A stretch of 14,221 nt of DNA from Ectobacillus sp048976805 (GCA_048976805.1 JBHGUR010000055.1:1-14221), one strand, 5' to 3'. Shown: positions 7,589 through 13,963, counted from the stretch's first letter. Notes: generated from the sequence alone by a model not told the origin. Made by a program: numbers and translations.

Positions 7589-7600
7589 CTATCAACTAAA

Positions 7601-7615
7601 TTATAATAATTATAA
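7601..7615. promoter_or_regulatory. PerR box
   Basis: TTATAATAATTATAA is a perfect 7-1-7 palindrome matching the established PerR/Fur-family consensus TTATAATNATTATAA at every position. It begins about ten bases downstream of the proposed -10, so bound PerR would block initiation of ahpCF. Peroxide oxidises PerR and releases the operator in Bacillus. Fur boxes have a similar form, but the ahpCF context favours PerR. Confidence 0.9.
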
Positions 7616-7625
7616 TTCGATATTA

Positions 7626-7655
7626 ATTATCATATAGGAGTATTTGTTTTGTCAA
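7626..7655 (-). promoter_or_regulatory. ahpCF SigA-type promoter
   Basis: On the minus strand, a perfect TTGACA (7655-7650) is followed after 18 bases by GATAAT (7631-7626). Transcription would start near 7619, just before the PerR box. Confidence 0.75.
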
Positions 7656-7718
7656 GGTATATGATTCAATTTTATCTTGCTTTATTTTCATCTGGCTTAA
7701 ACGCGCATTTTAAGAATA

Positions 7719-7854
7719 GGCTCTGTTAAACTTGATTGTTGATTTTCCGCTACAGGCGGACGCTTTCCGCGGGTGGGGCCGAGCCGCTGGAGTCGCCGCC
7801 TTTCGTTCCAAATTAACAAATGAATCCAAATCAACATGAGCCTTTAACAGAGCC
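7719..7854. repeat. MITE family B, copy 1 (136 bp)
   Basis: The element is bounded by perfect 12-bp terminal inverted repeats, GGCTCTGTTAAA and TTTAACAGAGCC. Its interior is much richer in G+C than its surroundings and contains GGCGGACGCTTTCCGCGG. It has no ORF. Its reverse complement is nearly identical to 10979-11122. It sits upstream of the ahpC promoter. Confidence 0.85.
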
Positions 7855-8178
7855 TTTCTAATACAGGGATTTCAATAACTTTACCAATTTGTTTACATTA
7901 TAACTCATTATCACTTTGAAATGTCCAAATATTGTTGAAATTTAACGGACAATACTTTTACAGAAAAAAACAGATCCTTGTTTCGGAATCTAGTTCTTTA
8001 AAACAGTATAAACAACAAGAAATAATATTAACGAAAAAACGAAAGCCAAAATAAGCCCTCGTTTTTTCGTTAAAATTAACTTGTCAATGGTGTGTTATGC
8101 CAGCAGAATATAAATTTGATATACAAATAGAAGAAAAAATACGAGGAAGATTGAGGAGGTAACAAAGAAAGGAAAGAA
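7855..8178. other. AT-rich intergenic stretch with a terminator-like hairpin
   Basis: No gene is seen. The only clear structure is the perfect hairpin at 8028-8073, listed separately. Short AT-rich promoter-like words occur, but none forms a convincing -35/-10 pair that leads to the downstream gene. Confidence 0.4.
8028..8073. terminator. Perfect 15-bp hairpin, terminator-like
   Basis: TTAACGAAAAAACGA (8028-8042) is exactly complementary to TCGTTTTTTCGTTAA (8059-8073), with a 16-base loop. No intact gene ends next to it on either side, so it may mark a lost gene. Confidence 0.5.
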
Positions 8179-8319
8179 ATGAATCCAATAATCTTCCTAA
8201 AGGGGCTTTTCTCAACCGCACGAAGAGCGGAATCCTAGCAGGTGCTCTAAAAAGCTGTCAACCAATCCGTTTCTTTGCCTAATTGGCTAGAGAATTTATT
8301 AGAAAAAGGGGAATACTAA
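8179..8319 (+). pseudogene. Possible decayed small ORF
   Basis: The ATG at 8179 has a strong GAGGAGG at 8154-8160 (18 bases upstream) and a second AAAGGAAAG just before it. The frame runs MNPIIFLKGLFSTARRAES and then meets TAG and TAA, yet continues in the same frame to a protein-like tail, SVSLPNWLENLLEKGEY, ending at TAA 8317-8319. Two internal stops with sensible sequence on both sides suggest a small degraded gene. I do not recognise it. The CBO0543-like gene starts 26 bases later. Confidence 0.3.
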
Positions 8320-8344
8320 ACAAAAGATTATTGGAGTGAACGTG

Positions 8345-8833
8345 ATGGGAAAACTGGTTCTTCGTGGTCTTCTAATATCTGGTTTATTAGCCTTGCCTTT
8401 TGCTTTTAAAAAGAAACCAATTAAAGATTGGATGCTCGTTTATTTGTTAACTGCCAATTTGTCGGCTATCATTGATGCTGTTTTGGTGGAAAAGAAAATG
8501 CTTTCGTATCCTATCCGGCTCTTTCCGAAAGAGTTTAGATTCCATATTGTTTTTGACTTATTGCTTTGTCCTTTAGTTGCAATAATTTACAATCAATTTA
8601 CATATAAAGATAAATCAGTATTTGGTATGATGTGGAAACTGTTGTTGTTTACCATTCCCCAGATTTTTATTGAAATTGTAGCAGGTAGATATTTAAACAT
8701 GGTACGATGGCAAAAAGGTTGGAAATGGTATCATACATTCATCACAATGAATGTGAAATATCTATTTATTCGGGCATTTATTGGCTTGGTTAGAAAGGTA
8801 AGCAAAAAACAGGGAGATGGCCCAAACTGTTAA
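8345..8833 (+). CDS. CBO0543-type multi-pass membrane protein (second copy)
   Basis: This 162-residue protein has about four or five hydrophobic segments. The first two are near residues 5-22 and 29-47. A loop YPIRLFPKEFRFH is followed by a third and a fourth helix, then KGWKWYHTF before a final hydrophobic segment and a basic, probably cytoplasmic tail. The LFPK loop and the GW.WY pattern fit the CBO0543 family, whose function is not known. The upstream codons in this frame are GTG (8336, 8342). I chose the ATG at 8345 because GGAG lies eight bases before it. A terminator follows the stop. It is divergent in sequence from the copy at 2762-3289, so this is family-level similarity, not a recent duplication. 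The assignment is less certain than for the first copy. Confidence 0.65.
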   Translation: MGKLVLRGLLISGLLALPFAFKKKPIKDWMLVYLLTANLSAIIDAVLVEKKMLSYPIRLFPKEFRFHIVFDLLLCPLVAIIYNQFTYKDKSVFGMMWKLLLFTIPQIFIEIVAGRYLNMVRWQKGWKWYHTFITMNVKYLFIRAFIGLVRKVSKKQGDGPNC

Positions 8834-8842
8834 TGCGTTTTA

Positions 8843-8872
8843 GGGAGCAGAAAAGAGTTCTGCTTCCTTTTC
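8843..8872 (+). terminator. Rho-independent terminator
   Basis: GGGAGCAGAA (8843-8852) pairs with TTCTGCTTCC (8858-8867), including one G-T pair, around a five-base loop, followed by TTTTC. It lies ten bases after the stop of the membrane protein gene. Confidence 0.75.
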
Positions 8873-8876
8873 AATT

Positions 8877-8911
8877 AGGGCGTGTTAAAAGCTATTGTTG
8901 ATGTTTGTGCC
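8877..8911. repeat. MITE family A end remnant
   Basis: GGCGTGTTAAAAGCTATTGT and the following TGATGTTTGTGCC match the inward-reading right end of copy 1 (reverse complement of about 1917-1950) with only a few differences. Similarity stops after GTGCC, exactly where the ABC-exporter coding sequence begins on the other strand. It is the terminal 35 bases of a family A element whose remainder is gone. Confidence 0.65.
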
Positions 8912-9178
8912 TAAAGAGCGCTCCATGCGGGCGCCGATTTCGTGGCCTTTGTAGTCAACAAAGTAGTTCCCGATATTCTGGATTGTGACTAAAACAAGCA
9001 TCAGCCCGCCAATCCAATACACTTCAGTTAGCGCAGTGGATAAGTCTCCTTCTAGGACATCTTTTGTAATATACCGAACGAGCAACGGAAATACCAAAGT
9101 GACAGCAGATACGATAAAGGTGCATGCCAATACTAAAAGAAGCATCGTTACATATGGCTTGTAATATGAGAAAAACTT
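8912..9178 (-). pseudogene. ABC-type exporter, N-terminal membrane fragment
   Basis: The frame reads KFFSYYKPYVTML, then a long hydrophobic helix, VRYITKDVLEGD, a second helix, then YFVDYKGHEIGARMERSL. This is the start of the transmembrane domain of fused permease/ATPase exporters: first helix, loop, second helix and the conserved GHxxGxxxExxLR region. A complete protein would have about 580 residues; only about 89 remain. At the 3' side the frame passes into MITE family A sequence and reaches a stop at 8885. At the 5' side a TAA lies immediately before the first Lys, and no start codon with a ribosome binding site is visible; an internal ATG exists at 9145. Both the nucleotide-binding domain and most of the membrane domain are missing, so this is non-functional. 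Confidence 0.8.
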
Positions 9179-9181
9179 TTA

Positions 9182-9552
9182 TTGTAAACGATTTCCTGTG
9201 GGATTGAATAGAATAACATGCAACGCTCATAGCTCTTATAAGGACATGTTATGTCGCAATATGTAAAACTCTTATTGGACAAACATACAAGCAAAATGGC
9301 CAGCTTTGAATATGAATAAATATAGTAAACTCCGGGAAAGGAGGTTAGTTTCAGGCTAGCTTTCCATCCCGCATATAGAGGTTGTTGTCCAGCAATATCT
9401 GCAGCATCTGTTTTGCGGCGCCAACAAGGAGGAGTGATACAAGAAGAAACAACACTGATTATGTGCCTTGTTTTTAAGTTGCAGCAACCAAAAGAGCCGT
9501 TTGCTATGAATAATAGACGGAATTACGTAATGAAAAGAGGGGTAAAAAATAG
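9182..9552. other. Gene-free gap of about 370 bases
   Basis: No convincing gene is present. A 22-codon ORF at 9251-9319 (MSQYVKLLLDKHTSKMASFE...) follows a weak AAGGAC. A strong AAAGGAGGT at 9337-9345 lacks a start codon in range and lies inside a GGAAAG (9335-9340)/CTTTCC (9360-9365) inverted repeat. A second AAGGAGGAG at 9425-9433 is followed by a frame without coding character. On the minus strand a short tail-like frame ends at 9351. The region looks like decayed coding sequence upstream of the Cys-rich gene. Confidence 0.4.
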
Positions 9553-10110
9553 ATGTATTATAGTAAAAAGCCTTTTTCTATTCCATCATCTAGTTTTAAA
9601 AAAACAAGTTATAACAACAAAGATAGTTTAAAACAATTTAAATTTGATGAGCCGGTTAGCTCGCCTACGCTAAGTAGAGTACTTCAATTAAACGAGGAAG
9701 CGGTTTTAGCCCATATTTTTGACCGCGAATGTGATTGCTGCCACGAGCCGGATCATGGATGCGGGTGCAGTAAATGCTTTGATAAACATGCAGTGTGGTT
9801 AGCGGCTACGGTAGGCTGGCGAGGATCCAGCTCTGCTAGTAATGGAGGAGTCATAGAGTTTCGAATTAGAAAAGGATCTAGAAACGGGGAGGTTATTTTC
9901 GCGACAAGGGATGGGGTTGGTGTGGATCAAGAAGAGCTTGCAGCGCGAACTACAAGTTTTACTCATGTAGACGCTTCTTGCCATACTAATTCTTGGAACG
10001 ATGGCCATGCAAAATATTTCTTAACAGCAACACTAATTAGCACGGAAAATCCAGGTGATACAGCTGTAATTACCGGGCCTGTAGTATTTACTGCCGCGGT
10101 AATTGAATGA
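9553..10110 (+). CDS. Cys-rich protein of unknown function, possible spore-surface type
   Basis: The family is not recognised. The 185-residue product has three parts. A polar, Ser/Lys-rich N-terminus (1-45) has no signal peptide. A cysteine and histidine cluster follows at 54-75, with Cys60, Cys62, Cys63, Cys70, Cys72 and Cys75. A C-terminal region (80-185) alternates short beta-like strands (VWLAATVGW, GVIEFRIRKG, EVIFATRD, KYFLTATL, GPVVFTAAVIE) with one more Cys at 143. The C-terminal part resembles a compact beta-sandwich, such as those of exosporium or jelly-roll proteins, and the Cys cluster could cross-link the protein or bind metal. Both ideas are inference. AGAGGGG ten bases before the ATG supports the start. 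A terminator follows, so it is a single-gene unit. Confidence 0.8.
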   Translation: MYYSKKPFSIPSSSFKKTSYNNKDSLKQFKFDEPVSSPTLSRVLQLNEEAVLAHIFDRECDCCHEPDHGCGCSKCFDKHAVWLAATVGWRGSSSASNGGVIEFRIRKGSRNGEVIFATRDGVGVDQEELAARTTSFTHVDASCHTNSWNDGHAKYFLTATLISTENPGDTAVITGPVVFTAAVIE

Positions 10111-10128
10111 TAGAAAATGTTGTTGTAA

Positions 10129-10167
10129 ACGGCAGGGGCAGCAGCCCTTGCTGTTTTTATTTTTATT
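10129..10167 (+). terminator. Rho-independent terminator
   Basis: ACGGCAGGGGC (10129-10139) pairs with GCCCTTGCTGT (10144-10154), including two G-T pairs, around a four-base loop. TTTTATTTTTATT follows. It lies 18 bases after the stop of the Cys-rich gene. Confidence 0.8.
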
Positions 10168-10221
10168 ATGTATAAAAAGAGTACCTAGAAAAACATAAAG
10201 AGCTAAATCAAGGAGAAGATT

Positions 10222-10959
10222 ATGAACAACTATAAGTTAATTATTCAATATGACGGCGGGCGCTACAAAGGATGGCAGAGGCTAGGGAGCAGCGAAAATA
10301 CAATCCAAGGGAAAATAGAAAATGTATTGTCGGAGCTAGTTGGAGAACAGGTTGAAATCATTGGATGCAGCAGGACGGATGCTGGTGTACATGCCCTTGC
10401 GCAAGTAGCTAATTTTAAGGTTGAGAAGAATATTGCTGAAGATGAAATCAAGAAGTATTTGAATGCATATTTGCCCCGGGATATTAGCGTGACCGAGGTT
10501 GCATCCGTTCCTGAACGGTTCCATGCCCGGTATAATGCCAAAGCGAAAACGTATTTGTATAAAATTTGGAATGAAGAGCATACAAATCCTTTTATGCGAA
10601 AGTACAGTATGCACGTTAAACAAAAATTAGATATCGAAAAAATGAGACAAGCATGTCAATATTTTATCGGCGCACATGATTTTACTGCTTTTTCAAACGC
10701 AAAGTCCAAGAAAAAGTCCATGGTTCGAGAGATATACTCCCTTAATCTGGCGGAACAGGGCGGCCTTATCCAAATTAGGGTGCGGGGCAGTGGGTTTCTT
10801 CATAATATGGTGAGAAAAATTGTCGGCGCGTTAATCGAAGTAGGATTGGGCAGAATAGATGCGGAAGAGATACCGGTAATTTTAGAATCGAAAGAACGAA
10901 ACCGGGTGAATTGTCTTGCTGAGGCAGGCGGGCTGCACCTAGAAAAGATTGATTTTTAA
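10222..10959 (+). CDS. truA: tRNA pseudouridine synthase A
   Basis: TruA converts uridines 38-40 in the anticodon stem of many tRNAs to pseudouridine. The 245-residue protein matches the family length. IQYDGGRYKGWQ (8-19) is the N-terminal family motif. The catalytic aspartate is Asp53 in CSRTDAGVHA. FHARYNAKAKTYLYKI (104-119) and FLHNMVRKIVGALIEVG (195-211) are the other conserved blocks. AAGGAG precedes the ATG. In most Bacillus genomes the main truA lies in the ribosomal-protein cluster with the ecf transporter genes; this copy stands alone. It may therefore be a second paralogue like those known from B. cereus-group genomes, which I cannot confirm here. A MITE family B copy lies 19 bases after its stop. 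Confidence 0.95.
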   Translation: MNNYKLIIQYDGGRYKGWQRLGSSENTIQGKIENVLSELVGEQVEIIGCSRTDAGVHALAQVANFKVEKNIAEDEIKKYLNAYLPRDISVTEVASVPERFHARYNAKAKTYLYKIWNEEHTNPFMRKYSMHVKQKLDIEKMRQACQYFIGAHDFTAFSNAKSKKKSMVREIYSLNLAEQGGLIQIRVRGSGFLHNMVRKIVGALIEVGLGRIDAEEIPVILESKERNRVNCLAEAGGLHLEKIDF

Positions 10960-10978
10960 CATAACCGCTTATAAAAAA

Positions 10979-11122
10979 GGCTCTGTTAAAGGGTGATGTT
11001 GATTTGGATTCATTTGTTGATTGGGAACAACAGGCGGCGACTCCAGCGGGAAAAGCGGCTCGGCCCCGCCCGCGGAAAGCGTCCGCCTGTAGTGGGAAAT
11101 CAACAATCAAGTTTAACAGACC
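10979..11122. repeat. MITE family B, copy 2 (144 bp), inverted relative to copy 1
   Basis: The reverse complement of copy 1 aligns along the whole element with few differences. The ends are GGCTCTGTTAAA and TTTAACAGACC (one base lost at the right end). Copy 2 has GCGGGAAAAGCGG where copy 1 has a single GCGG, a 9-base difference flanked by direct GCGG repeats, which suggests slippage. Flanks 10970-10978 and 11123-11131 match at 8 of 9 (TATAAAAA core), a likely target duplication. A 111-codon open frame across it on the minus strand is a product of its G+C-rich sequence, not a gene. Confidence 0.85.
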
Positions 11123-11128
11123 TATAAA

Positions 11129-11165
11129 AAGGGCAACTCCTCTATTAAGGTTAGTTGCCTTTTGT
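11129..11165. terminator. Bidirectional terminator between truA and the TetR gene
   Basis: GGCAACT (11132-11138) pairs with AGTTGCC (11153-11159), with A-runs on the left and T-runs on the right. The two flanking genes converge here, so the hairpin can serve both strands. Confidence 0.75.
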
Positions 11166-11167
11166 AT

Positions 11168-12061
11168 TTAGTCTGCGTCTTCTATTTGAGTAAAATAATC
11201 TGCAACTAGTTGGTTCAGCTTTTGCAGCGCTGCTTTGTCATCAAACTCTGCCTGTAAAGATAAAAGAGCACTTTCAATTAGAAATTGTCGGGGCTTTTTT
11301 GAATGCAGCAGCTCATCTTGAACGAAATCCAACAGCTCGATGTATTTGGGATAATCCTCTTTATGGCTTGCAGCTTTTTTTAATGCTAAAATAGCGTGGC
11401 TAAGCTTTTGCTGAAGTGCTTCGTCAGCGTTTCTGCAATCAGGCAGCCAGCTATCCAGAAGCTCTGGTTGAAATAATTGATCGCCTGCCTCTGCAGCTTC
11501 TTCAACCATCTTCACAATTCGCGCTACGCTATAACGGACCGCTTGTTGGAGGTTGGCGTTTGTTCCATGCACCATGGTGTAATATTTAATGTTATGATTT
11601 AAAATGCCCATAAATATAATGGCCCCATCCAGTAAATACGGTTTCTTGCCTTCCCCAAAGATGTCTATAAACCGCCCGTATATCCAGTGAAGTATCCTTA
11701 GCTGCCCTCGCTTTATGAATTCCTTCAAATCTTCATCATTCGAAAAGTACACTTCTTCAAAAAGGGAAATTAATTTATTTTTTCTGTTCATCTTCATTTG
11801 CAACTCAACCTGTTGTGTGAAGATGTCAATATTAGCAGGGTCTTGGCCGATAAGCAATTCATTCCGTTCTTTTTCCATCTGTTTATAAAGCGTTTTAAAA
11901 AGAGCGACTAACAATTCATTTTTAGATGAAAAATAATTATAAAATGTTCCTTTGGAAATGCCGCTATAGTCCAATATATCTTGAATAGATGTGGCTTGGA
12001 AACCTTTATCAATAAATAATTGGTGAGCCATCTTTATAACGTGCTGTTTTCTATCGTTCAT
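11168..12061 (-). CDS. TetR/AcrR family transcriptional regulator
   Basis: The N-terminal DNA-binding domain is typical of TetR. KQHVIKMAHQLFIDKGFQAT (5-24) forms the first helix region and the helix-turn-helix is SIQDILDYSGISKGTFYNYF (25-44), followed by SSKNELL. The remaining 250 residues are helical and would form the ligand-binding and dimerisation domain. At 297 residues it is longer than the usual 190-220, with an extra C-terminal helical part after about residue 200. The ribosome binding site AAAGGTGA precedes the ATG. It is divergent from a DHA2 efflux transporter, so it probably represses the pump and itself until it binds a pump substrate. Dyads with the same TAGAC half-site occur by both start regions. 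Confidence 0.92.
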   Translation of the reverse strand: MNDRKQHVIKMAHQLFIDKGFQATSIQDILDYSGISKGTFYNYFSSKNELLVALFKTLYKQMEKERNELLIGQDPANIDIFTQQVELQMKMNRKNKLISLFEEVYFSNDEDLKEFIKRGQLRILHWIYGRFIDIFGEGKKPYLLDGAIIFMGILNHNIKYYTMVHGTNANLQQAVRYSVARIVKMVEEAAEAGDQLFQPELLDSWLPDCRNADEALQQKLSHAILALKKAASHKEDYPKYIELLDFVQDELLHSKKPRQFLIESALLSLQAEFDDKAALQKLNQLVADYFTQIEDAD

Positions 12062-12082
12062 ATAATCACCTTTATTATCAAT

Positions 12083-12097
12083 TAGACTACCTGTACA
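12083..12097. promoter_or_regulatory. Imperfect operator-like site before the TetR gene
   Basis: TAGAC-N5-GTACA has the same spacing as the perfect dyad at 12220-12234 and shares 8 of 10 arm bases with it. It lies just downstream of the proposed -10 of the TetR gene, where it could allow autorepression. Confidence 0.4.
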
Positions 12098-12103
12098 AAC
12101 ATC

Positions 12104-12132
12104 ATATTACATTATTTTTAGTGTTTATACAA
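12104..12132 (-). promoter_or_regulatory. Promoter of the TetR gene
   Basis: On the minus strand, TTGTAT (12132-12127) and TAATAT (12109-12104) are 17 bases apart, with the imperfect operator-like dyad starting seven bases further on. Confidence 0.55.
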
Positions 12133-12159
12133 ATTCAGTAAATAAAGGGTATATTTGAA

Positions 12160-12222
12160 TTGCATTTTTTGAACCGATGGTATATGATATGGTTTGTGTG
12201 AAACAAGAGTATAAAATAATAG
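12160..12222 (+). promoter_or_regulatory. Promoter region of the efflux pump gene, two candidates
   Basis: Candidate 1 is TTGCAT (12160-12165), 17 bases, TATGAT (12183-12188). Candidate 2 is TTGTGT (12194-12199), 17 bases, TAATAG (12217-12222); its -10 overlaps the operator dyad at 12220-12234, which would make repression by the TetR protein direct. The sequence alone does not decide between them. Confidence 0.5.
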
Positions 12223-12234
12223 ACTATTGGTCTA
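12220..12234. promoter_or_regulatory. Probable TetR-family operator
   Basis: TAGAC-TATTG-GTCTA is a perfect inverted repeat directly upstream of the pump's ribosome binding site. The TAGAC/GTCTA arms resemble the operators described for B. subtilis LmrA/YxaF, TetR-family repressors of a drug pump. Confidence 0.6.
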
Positions 12235-12250
12235 AATGGGAGGGATAAGA

Positions 12251-13786
12251 ATGGAACAGTCCATAAAGCAGAATGCTCGTCCGCCATATGGGATTCTTGT
12301 TATCCTCATGATTGGAGCTTTTATTGCTTTTTTAAATAATACTTTATTAAATATTGCTCTGCCTTCGATAATGAAGGATTTAGAGGTAGAGGCAGCGACT
12401 GTACAGTGGCTGGTTACCGGCTTTATGCTGGTCAACGGGATTATGATTCCGACTACGGCATTTTTAATCCAGAAATATTCTGTTCGCCATTTATTTTTAG
12501 TATCTATGGGATTATTTACGCTTGGGACGATTCTCGCCGGCTTTGCCCATGCTTTTCCTCTTTTATTAATAGGCAGAATGACGCAAGCTGCCGGTTCGGC
12601 AATTTTGATGCCGCTGTTAATGAATGTAATGCTAACAAGCTTTCCAGTGGAAAAAAGAGGAGCAGCGATGGGGGTTTTCGGTTTAGTGTTAATGGGGGCT
12701 CCGGCGATTGGCCCGACTTTATCCGGCTGGATTGTTGAACATTATGATTGGAGAATGCTGTTTCACTTTATCACCCCAATTGCGGCAGCGATTTTATTGA
12801 TTGGATTTTTCTTGCTAAAAGATAAAAAGGATAAAGTAAATATTCGTCTCGATCTTTTTTCGGTGATTTTATCGAGCGCCGGCTTTGGCGGGGTGTTGTA
12901 TGGATTTAGTTCCGCTGGCAGAAAAGGCTGGGATAATCCGCAAGTTTATATGGCGATTATTATTGGAACCCTTGCATTAGTTTGGTTTATTTTACGCCAA
13001 TTAAAGCTAGAGCGGCCAATGCTTAATTTTAAAATTTTTAAATATCCAATGTTTGCTTTGTCAGCGGCTATTTCTATGGTAGTTACGATGGCTATGTTTT
13101 CTGGTATGCTGCTTTTGCCGATTTATGTTCAAACGCTCCGCGGGATATCTCCAATGGATGCAGGATTGTTGATGCTGCCGGGCGCAATTTTGATGGCCAT
13201 CATGTCGCCTATTAACGGGAAATTGTTTGATAAGTTTGGTGGAAGAATATTAGCCGTTATTGGTTTAATCATTACAGTAGTAACAAGTTATTACCTCAGT
13301 AAGTTAACTCTTGATACTACCTATAGAGAATTGATTATTTTATATTCTGTACGGATGTTTGGTATGTCGATGATAATGATGCCAGTGTCAACAAACGGCT
13401 TAAATCAATTGCCTGCCCGCTATTATCCGCACGGCACTGCGATGAATAATACATTGCAGCAAGTATCGGGAGCGATTGGTACGGCATTGTTGGTGACAAT
13501 TATGTCAAACCGCACGGAAACACGTGCAAAAGAATTGGCTGCGGATGCAATGAAAAATGCAGCAGGACAAGGACAGCCATCACCTGAAGTGCTGGCTCAA
13601 ATAAAACAGCAAATTACAATGAAAGCAATGCTGGAAGGAATAAACTTCGCTTTCTTTGTGACTGTCTTCATCGCGGGTGTTGCCCTCGTTCTTGCTTTCT
13701 TTATTAAACGGGCAAAACAAGCAGAAGATATAATAGAAGGAAAACCATCTAGTGAAACAATTGTAACCAAATTGGCTGAGAACTAA
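12251..13786 (+). CDS. DHA2-family MFS drug efflux transporter (14 helices)
   Basis: This is a 511-residue proton-coupled multidrug exporter of the EmrB/LmrB type in the cytoplasmic membrane. The hydrophobic pattern is compatible with 14 helices, the usual number for DHA2. AFLNNTLLNIALPSIM (26-41) in helix 1 and VQWLVTGFML (51-60) are characteristic. The antiporter motif C lies in helix 5, GLVLMGAPAIGPTLSGW (144-160). A motif-A-like loop NGKLFDKFGGR occurs at 322-332. GTAMNNTLQQVSGAIGTALL (395-414) is the conserved late segment. The frame extends to an ATG at 12236, but the GGGAGG ribosome binding site lies within that extension, so the start is 12251. It is divergent from the TetR regulator and has a dyad operator at its promoter. 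A strong terminator follows. Substrates cannot be predicted; drug, dye or fatty-acid-type compounds are all possible. Confidence 0.93.
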   Translation: MEQSIKQNARPPYGILVILMIGAFIAFLNNTLLNIALPSIMKDLEVEAATVQWLVTGFMLVNGIMIPTTAFLIQKYSVRHLFLVSMGLFTLGTILAGFAHAFPLLLIGRMTQAAGSAILMPLLMNVMLTSFPVEKRGAAMGVFGLVLMGAPAIGPTLSGWIVEHYDWRMLFHFITPIAAAILLIGFFLLKDKKDKVNIRLDLFSVILSSAGFGGVLYGFSSAGRKGWDNPQVYMAIIIGTLALVWFILRQLKLERPMLNFKIFKYPMFALSAAISMVVTMAMFSGMLLLPIYVQTLRGISPMDAGLLMLPGAILMAIMSPINGKLFDKFGGRILAVIGLIITVVTSYYLSKLTLDTTYRELIILYSVRMFGMSMIMMPVSTNGLNQLPARYYPHGTAMNNTLQQVSGAIGTALLVTIMSNRTETRAKELAADAMKNAAGQGQPSPEVLAQIKQQITMKAMLEGINFAFFVTVFIAGVALVLAFFIKRAKQAEDIIEGKPSSETIVTKLAEN

Positions 13787-13843
13787 GAACCTGGCGAAAG
13801 TCCGTTGAGAACTACCGGGAGAAACTATGTAAAAACGAAAAGA

Positions 13844-13896
13844 GAGCTGACCAAAAGTCCGCTTTTAGCGGACTTTTGGGTCAGCTCCTTTTTTAT
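13844..13896 (+). terminator. Strong terminator of the efflux pump gene
   Basis: GAGCTGACCAAAAGTCCGC (13844-13862) pairs with the segment at 13868-13887 with a single bulged G, forming a stem of about 19 bp, followed by CTTTTTTATT. Confidence 0.9.
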
Positions 13897-13963
13897 TAGC
13901 TATGCTGCTTTACCCATTTTTGTTGATATAGCAGGATTTTGGATCATCCATATCAAATGTTAT

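Noticed and set aside
9251..9319. 22-codon ORF after AAGGAC
   Set aside because: Too short and weakly supported to call a gene without conservation data.
9351..9456. Minus-strand frame with a hydrophobic start and the tail MLQILLDNNLYMRDGKLA
   Set aside because: It looks somewhat protein-like, but it is short, starts only at a GTG without a ribosome binding site, and is not recognisable.
9413..9631. 72-codon plus-strand ORF overlapping the start of the Cys-rich gene
   Set aside because: No coding character, and it overlaps the better supported frame that starts at 9553.
10775..11110. 111-codon minus-strand ORF across the end of truA and MITE copy 2
   Set aside because: It overlaps the real truA in antisense and is open because of the G+C-rich MITE sequence; no ribosome binding site or family features.
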